Assembly (NCBI GenBank): GCA_900771995.1
Contig: CAAGQC010000054.1
Coordinates: forward strand, 1 to 17,195
DNA from: Lachnospiraceae bacterium
GTDB lineage: Bacteria; Bacillota; Clostridia; Lachnospirales; Lachnospiraceae
Direction: 5' to 3'
Length of the DNA stretch: 17,195 bases
The notes beneath the pieces are model-generated. The model saw only the letters and a list, made by a program, of their open reading frames with translations. It had not been told where the DNA came from and did not search any database. Of the stretch, positions 7,273 to 14,719 are shown piece by piece. Made by a program: the position numbers and the translations under genes. Positions within the stretch are counted from its first letter, which is position 1, and each line of letters opens with the position of its first letter.

Positions 7273-8415
7273 ATGCAACTGCCTATTTTTGAGAAATACA
7301 TTGATGAACTGATTGAGAAGAGTACTCTGGATGTCCCTGCATGGAACATTGAGAAGGCCAGAGAGGGGAAAGCTGCCGGATGGAATTACATCGACGGCTG
7401 TATGATCCTGGCACTTTTAGAGATCTACAGCGCCACCGGAGAGAAGAAGTATTACGAATTCGCAGATGCATTTATCGACCACAGAGTACAGGAAGACGGT
7501 ACCATCACCAAGTATTCCGTGGAAGAATATAATATTGACAATGTTAATGCGGGTAAGACTCTGTTCGCATTGTATGCCTTAAATGGCAAGGAAAAATACC
7601 GTAAGGCCATCGACCTGATCTACAGTCAGGTGGCAACCCAGCCCCGTACCGAGGAGGGCAATTTCTGGCACAAGAAGATCTACCCCAATCAGGTATGGCT
7701 GGACGGCATGTACATGGGACAGCCTTTCTACATGGAGTATGAGACGAAATTCGATGACAAGAAGCACTACGATGACATTTTCCATCAGTTTGCCAATGTC
7801 GTAAAATACATGAGAGATCCCAAGACCGGATTGTATTATCACGGTTATGATGCTTCGAAAAAAGCTTTCTGGTGTGATAAGGAGACCGGACTTTCCCAGA
7901 ATTTCTGGCTGAGAGCACTGGGCTGGTATTCCATGGCCCTGCTTGACACCCTGAGCAAATGTGAGCCGGGAGAAGGGTATCGGGCAGAGTATGACAACCT
8001 GAAGAAGGTATTCGTGGATCTGATCGATTCCATGTTAAAGTTCCAGGATGAGAGCGGTATGTGGTATCAGCTTCCCGCCCTGGGCGGCAAGGAGCCGAAC
8101 TATTTGGAGACCAGCGGAAGTGCGATCATGGCTTACTCCCTGCTTAAGGGCGTGAGACTGGGATTTTTGCCGGAGTCTTACAGAGCCTATGGATTAAAGG
8201 CATTTCAGGGAATTTGTGACCGTTACCTAAAGGAGAAGGACGGACATTTGAGCCTCGGTGGTATCTGCCTCGTAGCAGGACTGGGACCGGAGGATAACCG
8301 TCGCCGTGACGGCAGCTTTGCATATTATATGTCCGAGCCTATCGTGGAAGACGATGCCAAGGGTGTGGGACCGTTATTATTGGCGTATACCGAGATGAGA
8401 AGACTGGATGACTAA
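7273..8415 (+). CDS. GH105 unsaturated rhamnogalacturonyl hydrolase (YteR/YesR type)
   Basis: This enzyme removes the 4,5-unsaturated galacturonic acid left on rhamnogalacturonan (pectin) fragments after lyase cleavage. The 380 residues match the usual GH105 length. There is no signal peptide, so it should act in the cytoplasm on imported oligosaccharides. Recognisable alpha/alpha-barrel motifs are WNYIDGCMILALLEIY (37-52), YNIDNVNAGKTL (86-97), and NQVWLDGMYMGQPFY (139-153). Later motifs are FWLRALGWYSMALLDTL and ETSGSAIMAYSLLKGVRLG. Asp89 and Asp144 match the two catalytic-site aspartates known in YteR (Asp88 and Asp143). A GH88-like activity on other unsaturated uronides is the main alternative. 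The gene has its own promoter. Its stop codon is followed immediately by the first rlmD ATG, so the two are probably co-transcribed although functionally unrelated. Confidence 0.92.
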   Translation: MQLPIFEKYIDELIEKSTLDVPAWNIEKAREGKAAGWNYIDGCMILALLEIYSATGEKKYYEFADAFIDHRVQEDGTITKYSVEEYNIDNVNAGKTLFALYALNGKEKYRKAIDLIYSQVATQPRTEEGNFWHKKIYPNQVWLDGMYMGQPFYMEYETKFDDKKHYDDIFHQFANVVKYMRDPKTGLYYHGYDASKKAFWCDKETGLSQNFWLRALGWYSMALLDTLSKCEPGEGYRAEYDNLKKVFVDLIDSMLKFQDESGMWYQLPALGGKEPNYLETSGSAIMAYSLLKGVRLGFLPESYRAYGLKAFQGICDRYLKEKDGHLSLGGICLVAGLGPEDNRRRDGSFAYYMSEPIVEDDAKGVGPLLLAYTEMRRLDD

Positions 8416-9741
8416 ATGAAGTCAGGCGGAATGATGAAGAATGATAACAGAAATGACAGAAGAACAGCCGGGGCTGGAGCTGCGAAAAGCGCCGGAAGCG
8501 TTGGAAGGGCAAAAGCACCGGCGGGCAAAGGAAACAGGGTGCCCGTAGGACAGGGCCGGGAAAAGACAGCCGCTAAAAGGAAGAGCGGCATCTGTCCGGT
8601 AGCCGACAAATGTGGCGGATGCAGCTGGATCAACCAGCCGTATGCGGAACAACTGAAAAAGAAAGAAAAGCAATTAGGGGAGCTATTGGCTCCCTTTTGC
8701 AAAATAGAGGGCGTGATCCCCATGGAGCATCCCGAAAATTACCGGAACAAGGTACATGCGGTATTCGGTGAGAATCGTTATCACGATGCTATCTCGGGGA
8801 TCTATGAGCAGAAGAGCCACCGGATCGTTCCCGTGGACAGCTGTCTCATCGAGAATGCCAAAGCAGATGAGATTATCGTCTCCATAAGAGGGCTGTTGAA
8901 ATCTTTTCATATCCGTCCTTACAATGAGGACACCGGATATGGATTGCTGCGCCATGTGCTGATCCGCACCGGCCATGTCACCGGACAGATCATGGTGGTA
9001 CTGGTGCTGGCGTCTCCGATTCTGCCCTCCAAGAATAATTTCGTGAAAGCGCTTCTTAAGCTGCATCCGGAGATCACCACCGTGATCATCAATGTCAACA
9101 ACCGCAATACCAGTATGGTACTGGGGGACAAGGAGCATGTAATCTACGGCAAAGGATATATCGAGGATGAATTGTGCGGAAAGCGTTTCCGCATCTCTCC
9201 CAGATCCTTCTATCAGGTGAATCCGGTACAGACCGAGATCCTCTACGGAAAGGCGCTGGAGTATGCCGGACTCACCGGCAAAGAGACCGTGGTGGATGCC
9301 TATTGCGGCACCGGAACCATCGGCATGATCGCCAGCGACAGGGCCGCCAAAGTCATCGGTGTGGAACTGAATGCTGACGCCGTGCGGGATGCCCGCAGCA
9401 ATGCCAAGGCCAACCAGATCCGCAATATCCAGTTCTACCAGAACGATGCCGGAAAATTCCTCGTGGAAATGGCCGGACAGGGCGCGAAAGTCGACGTAGT
9501 CCTGATGGATCCCCCCAGAAGCGGCAGCACCGAAGAATTCATGAACTCCGTAGCCCAGATTGGCCCGGAAAAGATTGTCTACATCTCCTGCAATCCCGAG
9601 ACACTGGTCAGGGATCTCAAGTATTTTAAGAAGAAGGGCTACCGCGTGGCGAAGGGCGTGGGGGTCGATATGTTCCCTTTCACCGAACACGTTGAGTGCG
9701 TGATAATGATGCAGTATTGTGGAAAAGAGAAGAAAAAGTAA
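8416..9741 (+). CDS. rlmD: 23S rRNA (uracil-C5)-methyltransferase, RlmD/RumA family
   Basis: This enzyme uses SAM to methylate C5 of a uracil in 23S rRNA (U1939 in E. coli numbering; Gram-positive enzymes may also do U747). The 441 residues have iron-sulfur cluster cysteines Cys60, Cys66, Cys69 and Cys143 in the CPVADKCGGC and DSCLIE contexts. The SAM-binding motif is DAYCGTGTIG (294-303), followed by MDPPRSG (364-370) and the catalytic Cys392 in YISCNPETLVRDL. The conserved HVECV box with Glu427 is near the end. No TRAM domain is present. In its place the first 57 residues are a basic, Ala/Gly-rich, probably disordered tail. Starts at 8431 or 8434 are also possible because of the AGGCGG there. 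The gene's 3' end borders the conjugative element. Confidence 0.93.
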   Translation: MKSGGMMKNDNRNDRRTAGAGAAKSAGSVGRAKAPAGKGNRVPVGQGREKTAAKRKSGICPVADKCGGCSWINQPYAEQLKKKEKQLGELLAPFCKIEGVIPMEHPENYRNKVHAVFGENRYHDAISGIYEQKSHRIVPVDSCLIENAKADEIIVSIRGLLKSFHIRPYNEDTGYGLLRHVLIRTGHVTGQIMVVLVLASPILPSKNNFVKALLKLHPEITTVIINVNNRNTSMVLGDKEHVIYGKGYIEDELCGKRFRISPRSFYQVNPVQTEILYGKALEYAGLTGKETVVDAYCGTGTIGMIASDRAAKVIGVELNADAVRDARSNAKANQIRNIQFYQNDAGKFLVEMAGQGAKVDVVLMDPPRSGSTEEFMNSVAQIGPEKIVYISCNPETLVRDLKYFKKKGYRVAKGVGVDMFPFTEHVECVIMMQYCGKEKKK

Positions 9742-9746
9742 GGTTT

Positions 9747-9766
9747 GACCACAAGATGTTGTGGTT
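9747..9766 (+). other. Hairpin just after rlmD
   Basis: ACCACAA (9748-9754) and TTGTGGT (9759-9765) pair perfectly around a GATG loop, with a G-T pair added outside. The hairpin sits six bases past the rlmD stop and four bases before the terminator stem. It may be a first arm of the terminator, an RNA-processing hairpin, or a palindromic protein site near the element border. Confidence 0.6.
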
Positions 9767-9769
9767 TTA

Positions 9770-9816
9770 GGGCAAAAATTAGACCGAAAATTGGCTAGTT
9801 TTTGCCCGATTTTTTT
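9770..9816 (+). terminator. Strong intrinsic terminator after rlmD
   Basis: GGGCAAAAATTAG (9770-9782) and CTAGTTTTTGCCC (9795-9807) make a 13-bp stem with a single G-U pair and a 12-base loop. Seven T residues follow at 9810-9816. It closes the GH105-rlmD unit. Confidence 0.9.
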
Positions 9817-9908
9817 GCCCAATTTTATAGATGCATAGGACTGGAAAAATGGTTTTGGGAGTGATTTGGAGAAAAACGAAAAGGAGGGAGTGGTAAGCAA
9901 AGTTAAAA

Positions 9909-9962
9909 ATGAATATGGGCAGGGATGAACGCAAGGCGGTACTTATTTTAGAAATAGAATAG
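9909..9962 (+). CDS. 17-residue leader peptide inside an attenuator
   Basis: A short frame reads MNMGRDERKAVLILEIE and stops at TAG (9960-9962). Codons from about the ninth onward form the 5' arm and loop of the terminator at 9933-9972, and the stop codon lies in the 3' arm. A ribosome moving to the stop would therefore melt the terminator. The nearest good ribosome site, AAGGAGGG (9881-9888), is 20 bases from the ATG, which is longer than ideal, so translation is not certain. I see no matching promoter with confidence. A coding role is inferred from this interlocking layout, which resembles leader-peptide attenuators such as that of tet(M) in Tn916. Confidence 0.5.
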   Translation: MNMGRDERKAVLILEIE

Positions 9963-9980
9963 GTGCCGCCTTATTTTTTT
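9933..9980 (+). terminator. Attenuator: 18-bp terminator hairpin touching the next ribosome site
   Basis: Bases 9933-9950 pair with 9955-9972 without a mismatch (three G-U pairs, at 9940/9965, 9943/9962 and 9948/9957) around a GAAA tetraloop. Seven T residues follow at 9974-9980. The next five bases, GGAGG (9981-9985), are the ribosome site of the gene starting at 9991. A complete terminator placed between a leader ORF and the first gene of a long operon is the signature of conditional termination. Confidence 0.85.
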
Positions 9981-9990
9981 GGAGGTGGAA

Positions 9991-10599
9991 ATGTCAAAAT
10001 TATTTTGTGTGAGTCCGGGACTTCGGGTGCTGGAAAGGCAGATGCAGCAGCCACCGGGGTACAGACCGAGAGGATATGGTATCTGTGTGATGGATGTGGA
10101 CTGGAGGAGCAGGGGAAATTATTCTGAAATCGTTGACTGCGTGATCAGCAGAATGCAGATGGAGCATCTGAAGAAAAGGGTGGATGAAATTTTTTGTGAA
10201 GTGGATAAGGAACTGATATTCCGTAATCCAAAGCACAGAAATGATTTCTATTCCTTGCTGATGGGGAAGAGGGCAAAGACATTGCAGTATGCACCGGGAT
10301 ATGCTGCCGCAGTCTTTTTATTGTCTGCTGATGGAATTTTATGGGAGAAGGTCCGCAAAAATGTTCTGGATACCGGGATTTACTTTGACAGGGTAAGGCT
10401 TGGAGGCGTGACACTGGAGCAGTATATTCTGTTTCATGCGGCAAAGGATGTTTATAGCGGAACAAAGCATATCCGATTATCGGAACTGACAGACCGGGAA
10501 CTGATACCCGATGAGATACTCAGGCTTATCGTAAATGCTTTTGTGATCGAGAAGTGCGGAGTGGAAATTGTAAAGCAGGAGGTGTGGAATGCGGATTAA
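9991..10599 (+). CDS. Conserved hypothetical protein, first gene of the element operon
   Basis: This 202-residue protein has no catalytic motif that I recognise. It begins MSKLFCVSPGLRVLERQMQQ with a Pro/Arg-rich stretch. A more helical part from about residue 67 follows (FRNPKHRNDFYSLLMGKR, then YAAAVFLLSADGILWEKV). This part recalls, only loosely, the DUF6075 proteins of similar elements. No signal peptide is evident, so a cytoplasmic location is likely. A TTG at 9979 would add four residues, but it overlaps the terminator T-run, and ATG 9991 sits well after GGAGGTGG. The 3' end overlaps the ArdA-like gene by 11 bases, so both are co-translated and share control by the upstream attenuator. 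Confidence 0.75.
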   Translation: MSKLFCVSPGLRVLERQMQQPPGYRPRGYGICVMDVDWRSRGNYSEIVDCVISRMQMEHLKKRVDEIFCEVDKELIFRNPKHRNDFYSLLMGKRAKTLQYAPGYAAAVFLLSADGILWEKVRKNVLDTGIYFDRVRLGGVTLEQYILFHAAKDVYSGTKHIRLSELTDRELIPDEILRLIVNAFVIEKCGVEIVKQEVWNAD

Positions 10600-12217
10600 G
10601 GTATTAAGCGGAGGAAGAAAAAATATCGAGTTGCCTTTGTCAGATGCGGAATTGAATTTCCAAATGAGGCGGATTGGCATTGAGGAAACGGTACCCATAT
10701 GCAGGCTTGTGGAAGTGTCAGAGCAGGATAATCCCCTGCACAAATTTGAAGGTCAGACCGTAAACATGGATGAAGTCAATTTCTTTGCCAAGAGGATGAA
10801 AAGCATGACGGAATATGAAAGAAAAGTTCTGTCAGCGTATGCTGAGGATTATGGTGTGGCTACCATGCAGGATTTAATCAATCTGACATTCAGCATGAAA
10901 GGTCTTTCATTGCTTACAGATTTTTCAGATGCCAGACAGGTCGGGGAACGTCTTTACTTGGATGAATTCTTGGGAATATCAGAAGAAGAAAAAGCGCAGA
11001 CCAACTTTATTGAGTTTGCGGAAAAAACCTTAAAGGAGAGCCGGGTGGAAGTCCTGCCCTATGGAGTTTTTGTAGAGCATGGCTTTGAAATGCAGGAAGT
11101 GTACAATGGAAAAACATTTCCGTCTTTCGTTGCATCGGATGAGACTGTGGCAATTGTCGAGTTACAGAACAAAGCCGGAGATACAGAGTATCTGTACCTG
11201 CCAACGGATATCAGTTCCATGAACAAGGTAAAGGAGCGGTTGCAGGTGCAGGATTATTGGGAGATGGAAGTAACCGGAATTGAAAACCTTCGTTTACCGG
11301 ATATCCTTGTACCGATGCCGGAAAACATTGATTGTGTGGAAGCACTGACATTATTTAATGAGACATGTCAGGCGGTAAAACGTTTTGATGAAGTGCAGAT
11401 GACGCAGCTTGCGATGGTGGTAGAATTTACCGGATTTAGTAGTTCTACTGAGGTGACAAGTATTGCAAGACTGCTTGGGGAATTTGAAGTGAATCCTTTC
11501 GTACACAATGATGAAGAGTATGGAAAGTACATGGTGGAAGAGTCCGGGTTATTTGATGTGGATGAGTTATTGCTCCCTCATATTAATTATGCAGCCTTTG
11601 CAGCGGATAAGAGACAGGGAACACTTGTGCAAAGTGGTTATGTAGAAAATGGTTTTGTGGGAGCCACCAGAGAACTTTCAGAGTACCAGCAGTATAATGG
11701 AGAGTTTGCTGATCCGTTAGAAATTGATGAAGACTGCTATGAAACATTTAAACTTTATAGTCCGCTGACAGGAAATTTATTTGAAGGTGGCTGTGAGCGG
11801 GGAAACTTATATCGTAGCGATCTGACACCGTATGCGGAGGAAATTGCAGAAACCATTGAAAATGAATATTGTGTCGGGGAAGAGCCAAGAGGTCTCATGC
11901 ATTACTTTGATAGAAGTCTGGTGGTGGCGGCGAAAGTAATGTCTGCATATCCCAAGGTAGAGATTGTGGATGGCGAAGTTTATGGTGTGCTGGAATGTAA
12001 AGTCAGTGAAGCATTAACAGAGCATGATATTGAAGTGTTAAAGGAATATTGGACCGGACAGATGAGTGACGGATGGGGTGAAGGCTTTGAACAGCATCCA
12101 ATTTTAGTAGAGGACGGAGAAATCTATGTCAGTTTTTGGAACAGCGAGAATTTCTGGAATGTTATGACCGAGGAGGAACTGATGGGAGGACAGGTTCAGG
12201 GAATGGATATGTGCTAA
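10589..12217 (+). CDS. ardA: ArdA-like antirestriction protein with internal duplication
   Basis: ArdA proteins mimic DNA and block type I restriction enzymes, protecting incoming conjugative DNA. At 542 residues this is about three times a classic ArdA. Residues about 15-168 and 204-357 align as two repeats. Each opens with an LP-containing segment, runs through a helical (Y/M)xxxxLxAxxE-type stretch, and ends in a similar Tyr-x-x-V-x-x-Gly-Phe pattern (PYGVFVEHGF at 157-166, SGYVENGF at 349-356). A different C-terminal domain follows, with GQMSDGWGEGFEQHP (490-504), a motif I associate with element proteins. The chain is rich in Asp and Glu, as expected for a DNA mimic. GCAGGAGG supports the ATG at 10589. 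Alternative: a large ArdA relative with another anti-defence role. Confidence 0.75.
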   Translation: MRIKVLSGGRKNIELPLSDAELNFQMRRIGIEETVPICRLVEVSEQDNPLHKFEGQTVNMDEVNFFAKRMKSMTEYERKVLSAYAEDYGVATMQDLINLTFSMKGLSLLTDFSDARQVGERLYLDEFLGISEEEKAQTNFIEFAEKTLKESRVEVLPYGVFVEHGFEMQEVYNGKTFPSFVASDETVAIVELQNKAGDTEYLYLPTDISSMNKVKERLQVQDYWEMEVTGIENLRLPDILVPMPENIDCVEALTLFNETCQAVKRFDEVQMTQLAMVVEFTGFSSSTEVTSIARLLGEFEVNPFVHNDEEYGKYMVEESGLFDVDELLLPHINYAAFAADKRQGTLVQSGYVENGFVGATRELSEYQQYNGEFADPLEIDEDCYETFKLYSPLTGNLFEGGCERGNLYRSDLTPYAEEIAETIENEYCVGEEPRGLMHYFDRSLVVAAKVMSAYPKVEIVDGEVYGVLECKVSEALTEHDIEVLKEYWTGQMSDGWGEGFEQHPILVEDGEIYVSFWNSENFWNVMTEEELMGGQVQGMDMC

Positions 12218-12273
12218 TAAATATATTGAATCCGCCTAAAGAAAAGAATCAAGGAGATTGAGGAAGGAGAATC

Positions 12274-13020
12274 ATGTTAAGAAGAGAAGAAGTAGAACGC
12301 ATTAAGGAACAGTACCCGAAAGGTACGCCCATTCGTCTTTACAGCATGGAAGGGGAGCAGACAGTGCCGCCGGGGAGCCGGGGAGTTGTAGACCATGTGG
12401 ATGACATCGGGCAAATCCATATGAAGTGGGAGAACGGAAGCTCCCTTGCATTAAATGTGGAAGAAGACCGCTTCGATATCATCACACAGCAGGATGAATT
12501 ATGTGAAAAGAAAGAGCAGGAGTTTATTGACAAGATAAATGAAATCTTGGACAAGACAGATTTCCTGCTCTTAAATACGTCCTGTAATACGGAGAATACA
12601 TCCTATGCTGCCGAGAAGCTCCTTGCCATGCATCAGGCATTCGAGGAAGTGTATGGAGAAGGGTATGTGGATGAAAGCTATGGTATGATTATGGTGCCTG
12701 CGGTGGTAAGAGGAAGGGAATCCGGCATACAGACCCTTGCGTTGGTAACACTGGACTTGGAATCATCCGGTGAGCATTGGGGTACTACATTCCTTACACC
12801 GGGAGGACCATTGGTGCAGGGACATGCAGAGCTTACGGAGGAGCAGAAGCGTGCCATCAGGGAATACTATATTCCCTACGATTATTGGTACACACCACTC
12901 GTTGAACGTGACCACCATGTGAACTTTACGGATATGCCGGAGACAGTTGCAGACATCCGCAGGCTGGTGGATGAATCCTTGGTGACAGGACAGGCACAGC
13001 AGATGGAGGGACCGAAATAA
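12274..13020 (+). CDS. DUF4314 domain protein with unknown C-terminal domain
   Basis: The first 70 residues match DUF4314, a small beta-rich domain frequent in conjugative elements. Visible signs are IKEQYPKGTPIRLYSMEG, PPGSRGVVDHVDDIGQIH and MKWENGSSLALNVEEDRFDII. The remaining ~175 residues form a second domain that I do not recognise. It contains a helical stretch (EQEFIDKINEILDKTDF), a central beta-like part around GYVDESYGMIMVPAVVRG, and TFLTPGGPLVQGHAELTEEQ. Many DUF4314 proteins are the short domain alone, so this is a fused or extended form. The function is unknown. AAGGAGAA precedes the ATG. The gene lies 56 bases after the ArdA-like gene and 17 before the methylase, in the same operon. 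Confidence 0.7.
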   Translation: MLRREEVERIKEQYPKGTPIRLYSMEGEQTVPPGSRGVVDHVDDIGQIHMKWENGSSLALNVEEDRFDIITQQDELCEKKEQEFIDKINEILDKTDFLLLNTSCNTENTSYAAEKLLAMHQAFEEVYGEGYVDESYGMIMVPAVVRGRESGIQTLALVTLDLESSGEHWGTTFLTPGGPLVQGHAELTEEQKRAIREYYIPYDYWYTPLVERDHHVNFTDMPETVADIRRLVDESLVTGQAQQMEGPK

Positions 13021-13037
13021 AGGAGAGGAGGACATAA

Positions 13038-14039
13038 TTGAATAGCATTATCAGTTGGGTAGGCGGTAAGAAGGCACTCCGTGACCTGATATACCTGAGA
13101 ATGCCGGGGCACTATGACCGCTACATAGAAGTATTTGGCGGAGGCGGATGGGTTTTATTTGGAAAGCCGCCTGATAAATGTATGGAGGTTTACAATGATT
13201 TCAATTCGAATCTTGCAAACCTCTTTTATTGTGTCAAGGAAAGACCGATGGCACTGCTTCGGGAATTGTCTTTCCTGCCGCTTAACTCCAGGGATGAGTT
13301 TGTGACACTCAGGAAATTCCTTACGATGGAAGAATTCAAAAGTGAGCATCTGGCAGAGGAACTGGAGATAGCAACTCATTTTCTGAAAGAGCCGGAGGCA
13401 GCGGAAATTTGTGACATCCTTATGGAACGAGCAGTAGTCGGGGATGTGAAAAGGGCGGCGGCCTTTTATAAGATTATCCGCTACAGCTATGGAAGTGGCT
13501 GTACCTCTTATGGGTGCCAGCCATTTGACATAAGGAAGACCTTTACTATTCTCTGGGAGGCAAACCGGAGGTTAAAAGATACCGTGATTGAAAATAAAGA
13601 TTTTGAGGCACTCATCCGTCAGTATGACAGACCGAATGCCTTTTTTTATTGCGATCCACCGTATTTTGAAACCGAAGGGCATTATGAAGTGGTGTTCCGT
13701 AAAGAAGACCATGTAAGACTTAGGGATACGCTGGCAGGCATCGAGGGAAAATTCATGGTCTCCTACAATGACTGTGAGTACATCAGGGAATTGTATCAGG
13801 ACTTTCAGATTGAAGCGGTAACACGAATCAACAATCTAGCACAGCGCTATGATAACGGAAGTGAGTTTCCGGAGGTGCTGATTGCCAACTATGACATGGA
13901 AGAAAGAAGAAAGAGCCTGCCGATGCAGATGAATCTGTTTGAAATGTTTGATGAGCAGAAGACTTCTGTGTGGCATGGCAGTAGCAGGAAGGAGGACGAA
14001 GATGGTTCAGTTAGTCGAGATAACAGGAGTGCTGAATGA
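13038..14039 (+). CDS. DNA adenine (N6) methylase, Dam/D12 class
   Basis: This enzyme transfers a methyl group from SAM to adenine in a specific DNA sequence. The 333 residues show WVGGKKALRDLI (7-18), SAM-binding YIEVFGGGGWVLF (29-41), VYNDFNSNLANLF (51-63), and catalytic DPPY at 206-209. MVSYND (240-245) lies further on. This is the order expected for the D12 class. Translation must begin at TTG 13038, after GGAGAGGAGG, because the next in-frame ATG (codon 22) would lose the WVGGK motif. No restriction nuclease is adjacent, so this looks like an orphan methylase. On a conjugative element it may mark the DNA against host restriction, complementing the ArdA-like protein. The last ~45 residues are polar and overlap the next gene by 38 bases. 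The target sequence is not predictable. Confidence 0.92.
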   Translation: MNSIISWVGGKKALRDLIYLRMPGHYDRYIEVFGGGGWVLFGKPPDKCMEVYNDFNSNLANLFYCVKERPMALLRELSFLPLNSRDEFVTLRKFLTMEEFKSEHLAEELEIATHFLKEPEAAEICDILMERAVVGDVKRAAAFYKIIRYSYGSGCTSYGCQPFDIRKTFTILWEANRRLKDTVIENKDFEALIRQYDRPNAFFYCDPPYFETEGHYEVVFRKEDHVRLRDTLAGIEGKFMVSYNDCEYIRELYQDFQIEAVTRINNLAQRYDNGSEFPEVLIANYDMEERRKSLPMQMNLFEMFDEQKTSVWHGSSRKEDEDGSVSRDNRSAE

Positions 14040-14451
14040 AAAAGGCTGTATTGAAATTCCCATTGTATTGCTTGCACAGACAGGCATCTGTATCGGGGAG
14101 GAGGTAAATCTGATTTATCTTGCCGCAGGGGAGAAGGATTACCGTAATGAATCAAGGGAATTCATGTTGAAAAGAGCCGGGGAAAATCCATTGGAGGAGC
14201 TGCAGAGTGGGGAAACGGAGTTGAAACTGCCGCCACAGTTGCTTGCAGATGCACACATTCCCTTGGATGCAGACCTGGACATTGTCTGCTTGGATAGAAA
14301 AATTGTGATTCTGCCTACGGAGGATGTGGAGTCAGAGGATGTACCCAAAGAACTTCTGGATATCTGTGCAGAGCTTGGCATCCCCAGAGAAAAAGTAAAC
14401 ATTGTTTTGCGTATGACCGAGGAGGGGAGCGATGAAAAAGCCGGTGTATAA
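14002..14451 (+). CDS. AbrB-like protein with two swapped-hairpin domains
   Basis: This 149-residue protein has two AbrB-like beta segments: residues about 4-42 (VEITGVLNEKGCIEIPIVLL) and about 72-105 (TELKLPPQLLADAHIPLDAD then IVCLDRKIVILP). The short helical C-terminus includes ELLDICAELGIPREKVNIVL. AbrB-type domains bind DNA as dimers and often regulate element or host genes, so a regulatory role is likely but inferred. ATG 14002 is chosen over the longer upstream reading because AGGAAGGAGG (13986-13995) fits it. The gene overlaps the methylase by 38 bases and the next AbrB gene by 20. Two adjacent AbrB-fold genes could form a mixed dimer or act on each other's promoters. Confidence 0.7.
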   Translation: MVQLVEITGVLNEKGCIEIPIVLLAQTGICIGEEVNLIYLAAGEKDYRNESREFMLKRAGENPLEELQSGETELKLPPQLLADAHIPLDADLDIVCLDRKIVILPTEDVESEDVPKELLDICAELGIPREKVNIVLRMTEEGSDEKAGV

Positions 14452-14719
14452 GCTGTTAGATGAAAAGGGCAGGGTACTGATACCTTTGGAAATGCGACAA
14501 AAAGCGGAGATGGAGAAAGGGGATATCTTAAAGGTTTCCATAAACTCCGGGAAGATTGTTATATCCAAGGTAGACATTTTAGAGGTAGGAAAGCAGGATG
14601 CAGAAGCTGTGGAGGCTTATGTCCATGCAGCCGTAAAGACCATGAGCCATGAAAAGCAGGTGGCACTTGCCGCGAGGATTTTGAAACTTGCACAGCAGGA
14701 GGGAGGAGCGGATTGCTAA
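14432..14719 (+). CDS. SpoVT/AbrB-type transcription regulator
   Basis: This 95-residue DNA-binding protein carries a clear N-terminal SpoVT-AbrB domain: YKLLDEKGRVLIPLEMRQKA followed by EKGDILKVSINSGKIVISKV (about 6-47). The C-terminal half is a helical segment (AEAVEAYVHAAVKTMSHEKQ and on) that may mediate oligomer contacts. It most likely binds AT-rich operators as a dimer or tetramer. On this element it may control its own operon, but no operator could be identified. GAGGAGGGG precedes the start, inside the end of the neighbouring AbrB-like gene. It resembles Tn1549-type element regulators more than toxin-antitoxin MazE, because no toxin gene follows. Confidence 0.88.
   Translation: MKKPVYKLLDEKGRVLIPLEMRQKAEMEKGDILKVSINSGKIVISKVDILEVGKQDAEAVEAYVHAAVKTMSHEKQVALAARILKLAQQEGGADC

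Noticed and set aside
8683..9900. A 405-residue open frame on the minus strand across rlmD
   Set aside because: It lies antisense to a well-supported rlmD frame with all catalytic motifs. Its translation shows no recognised domain, and its codons mirror the opposite gene.
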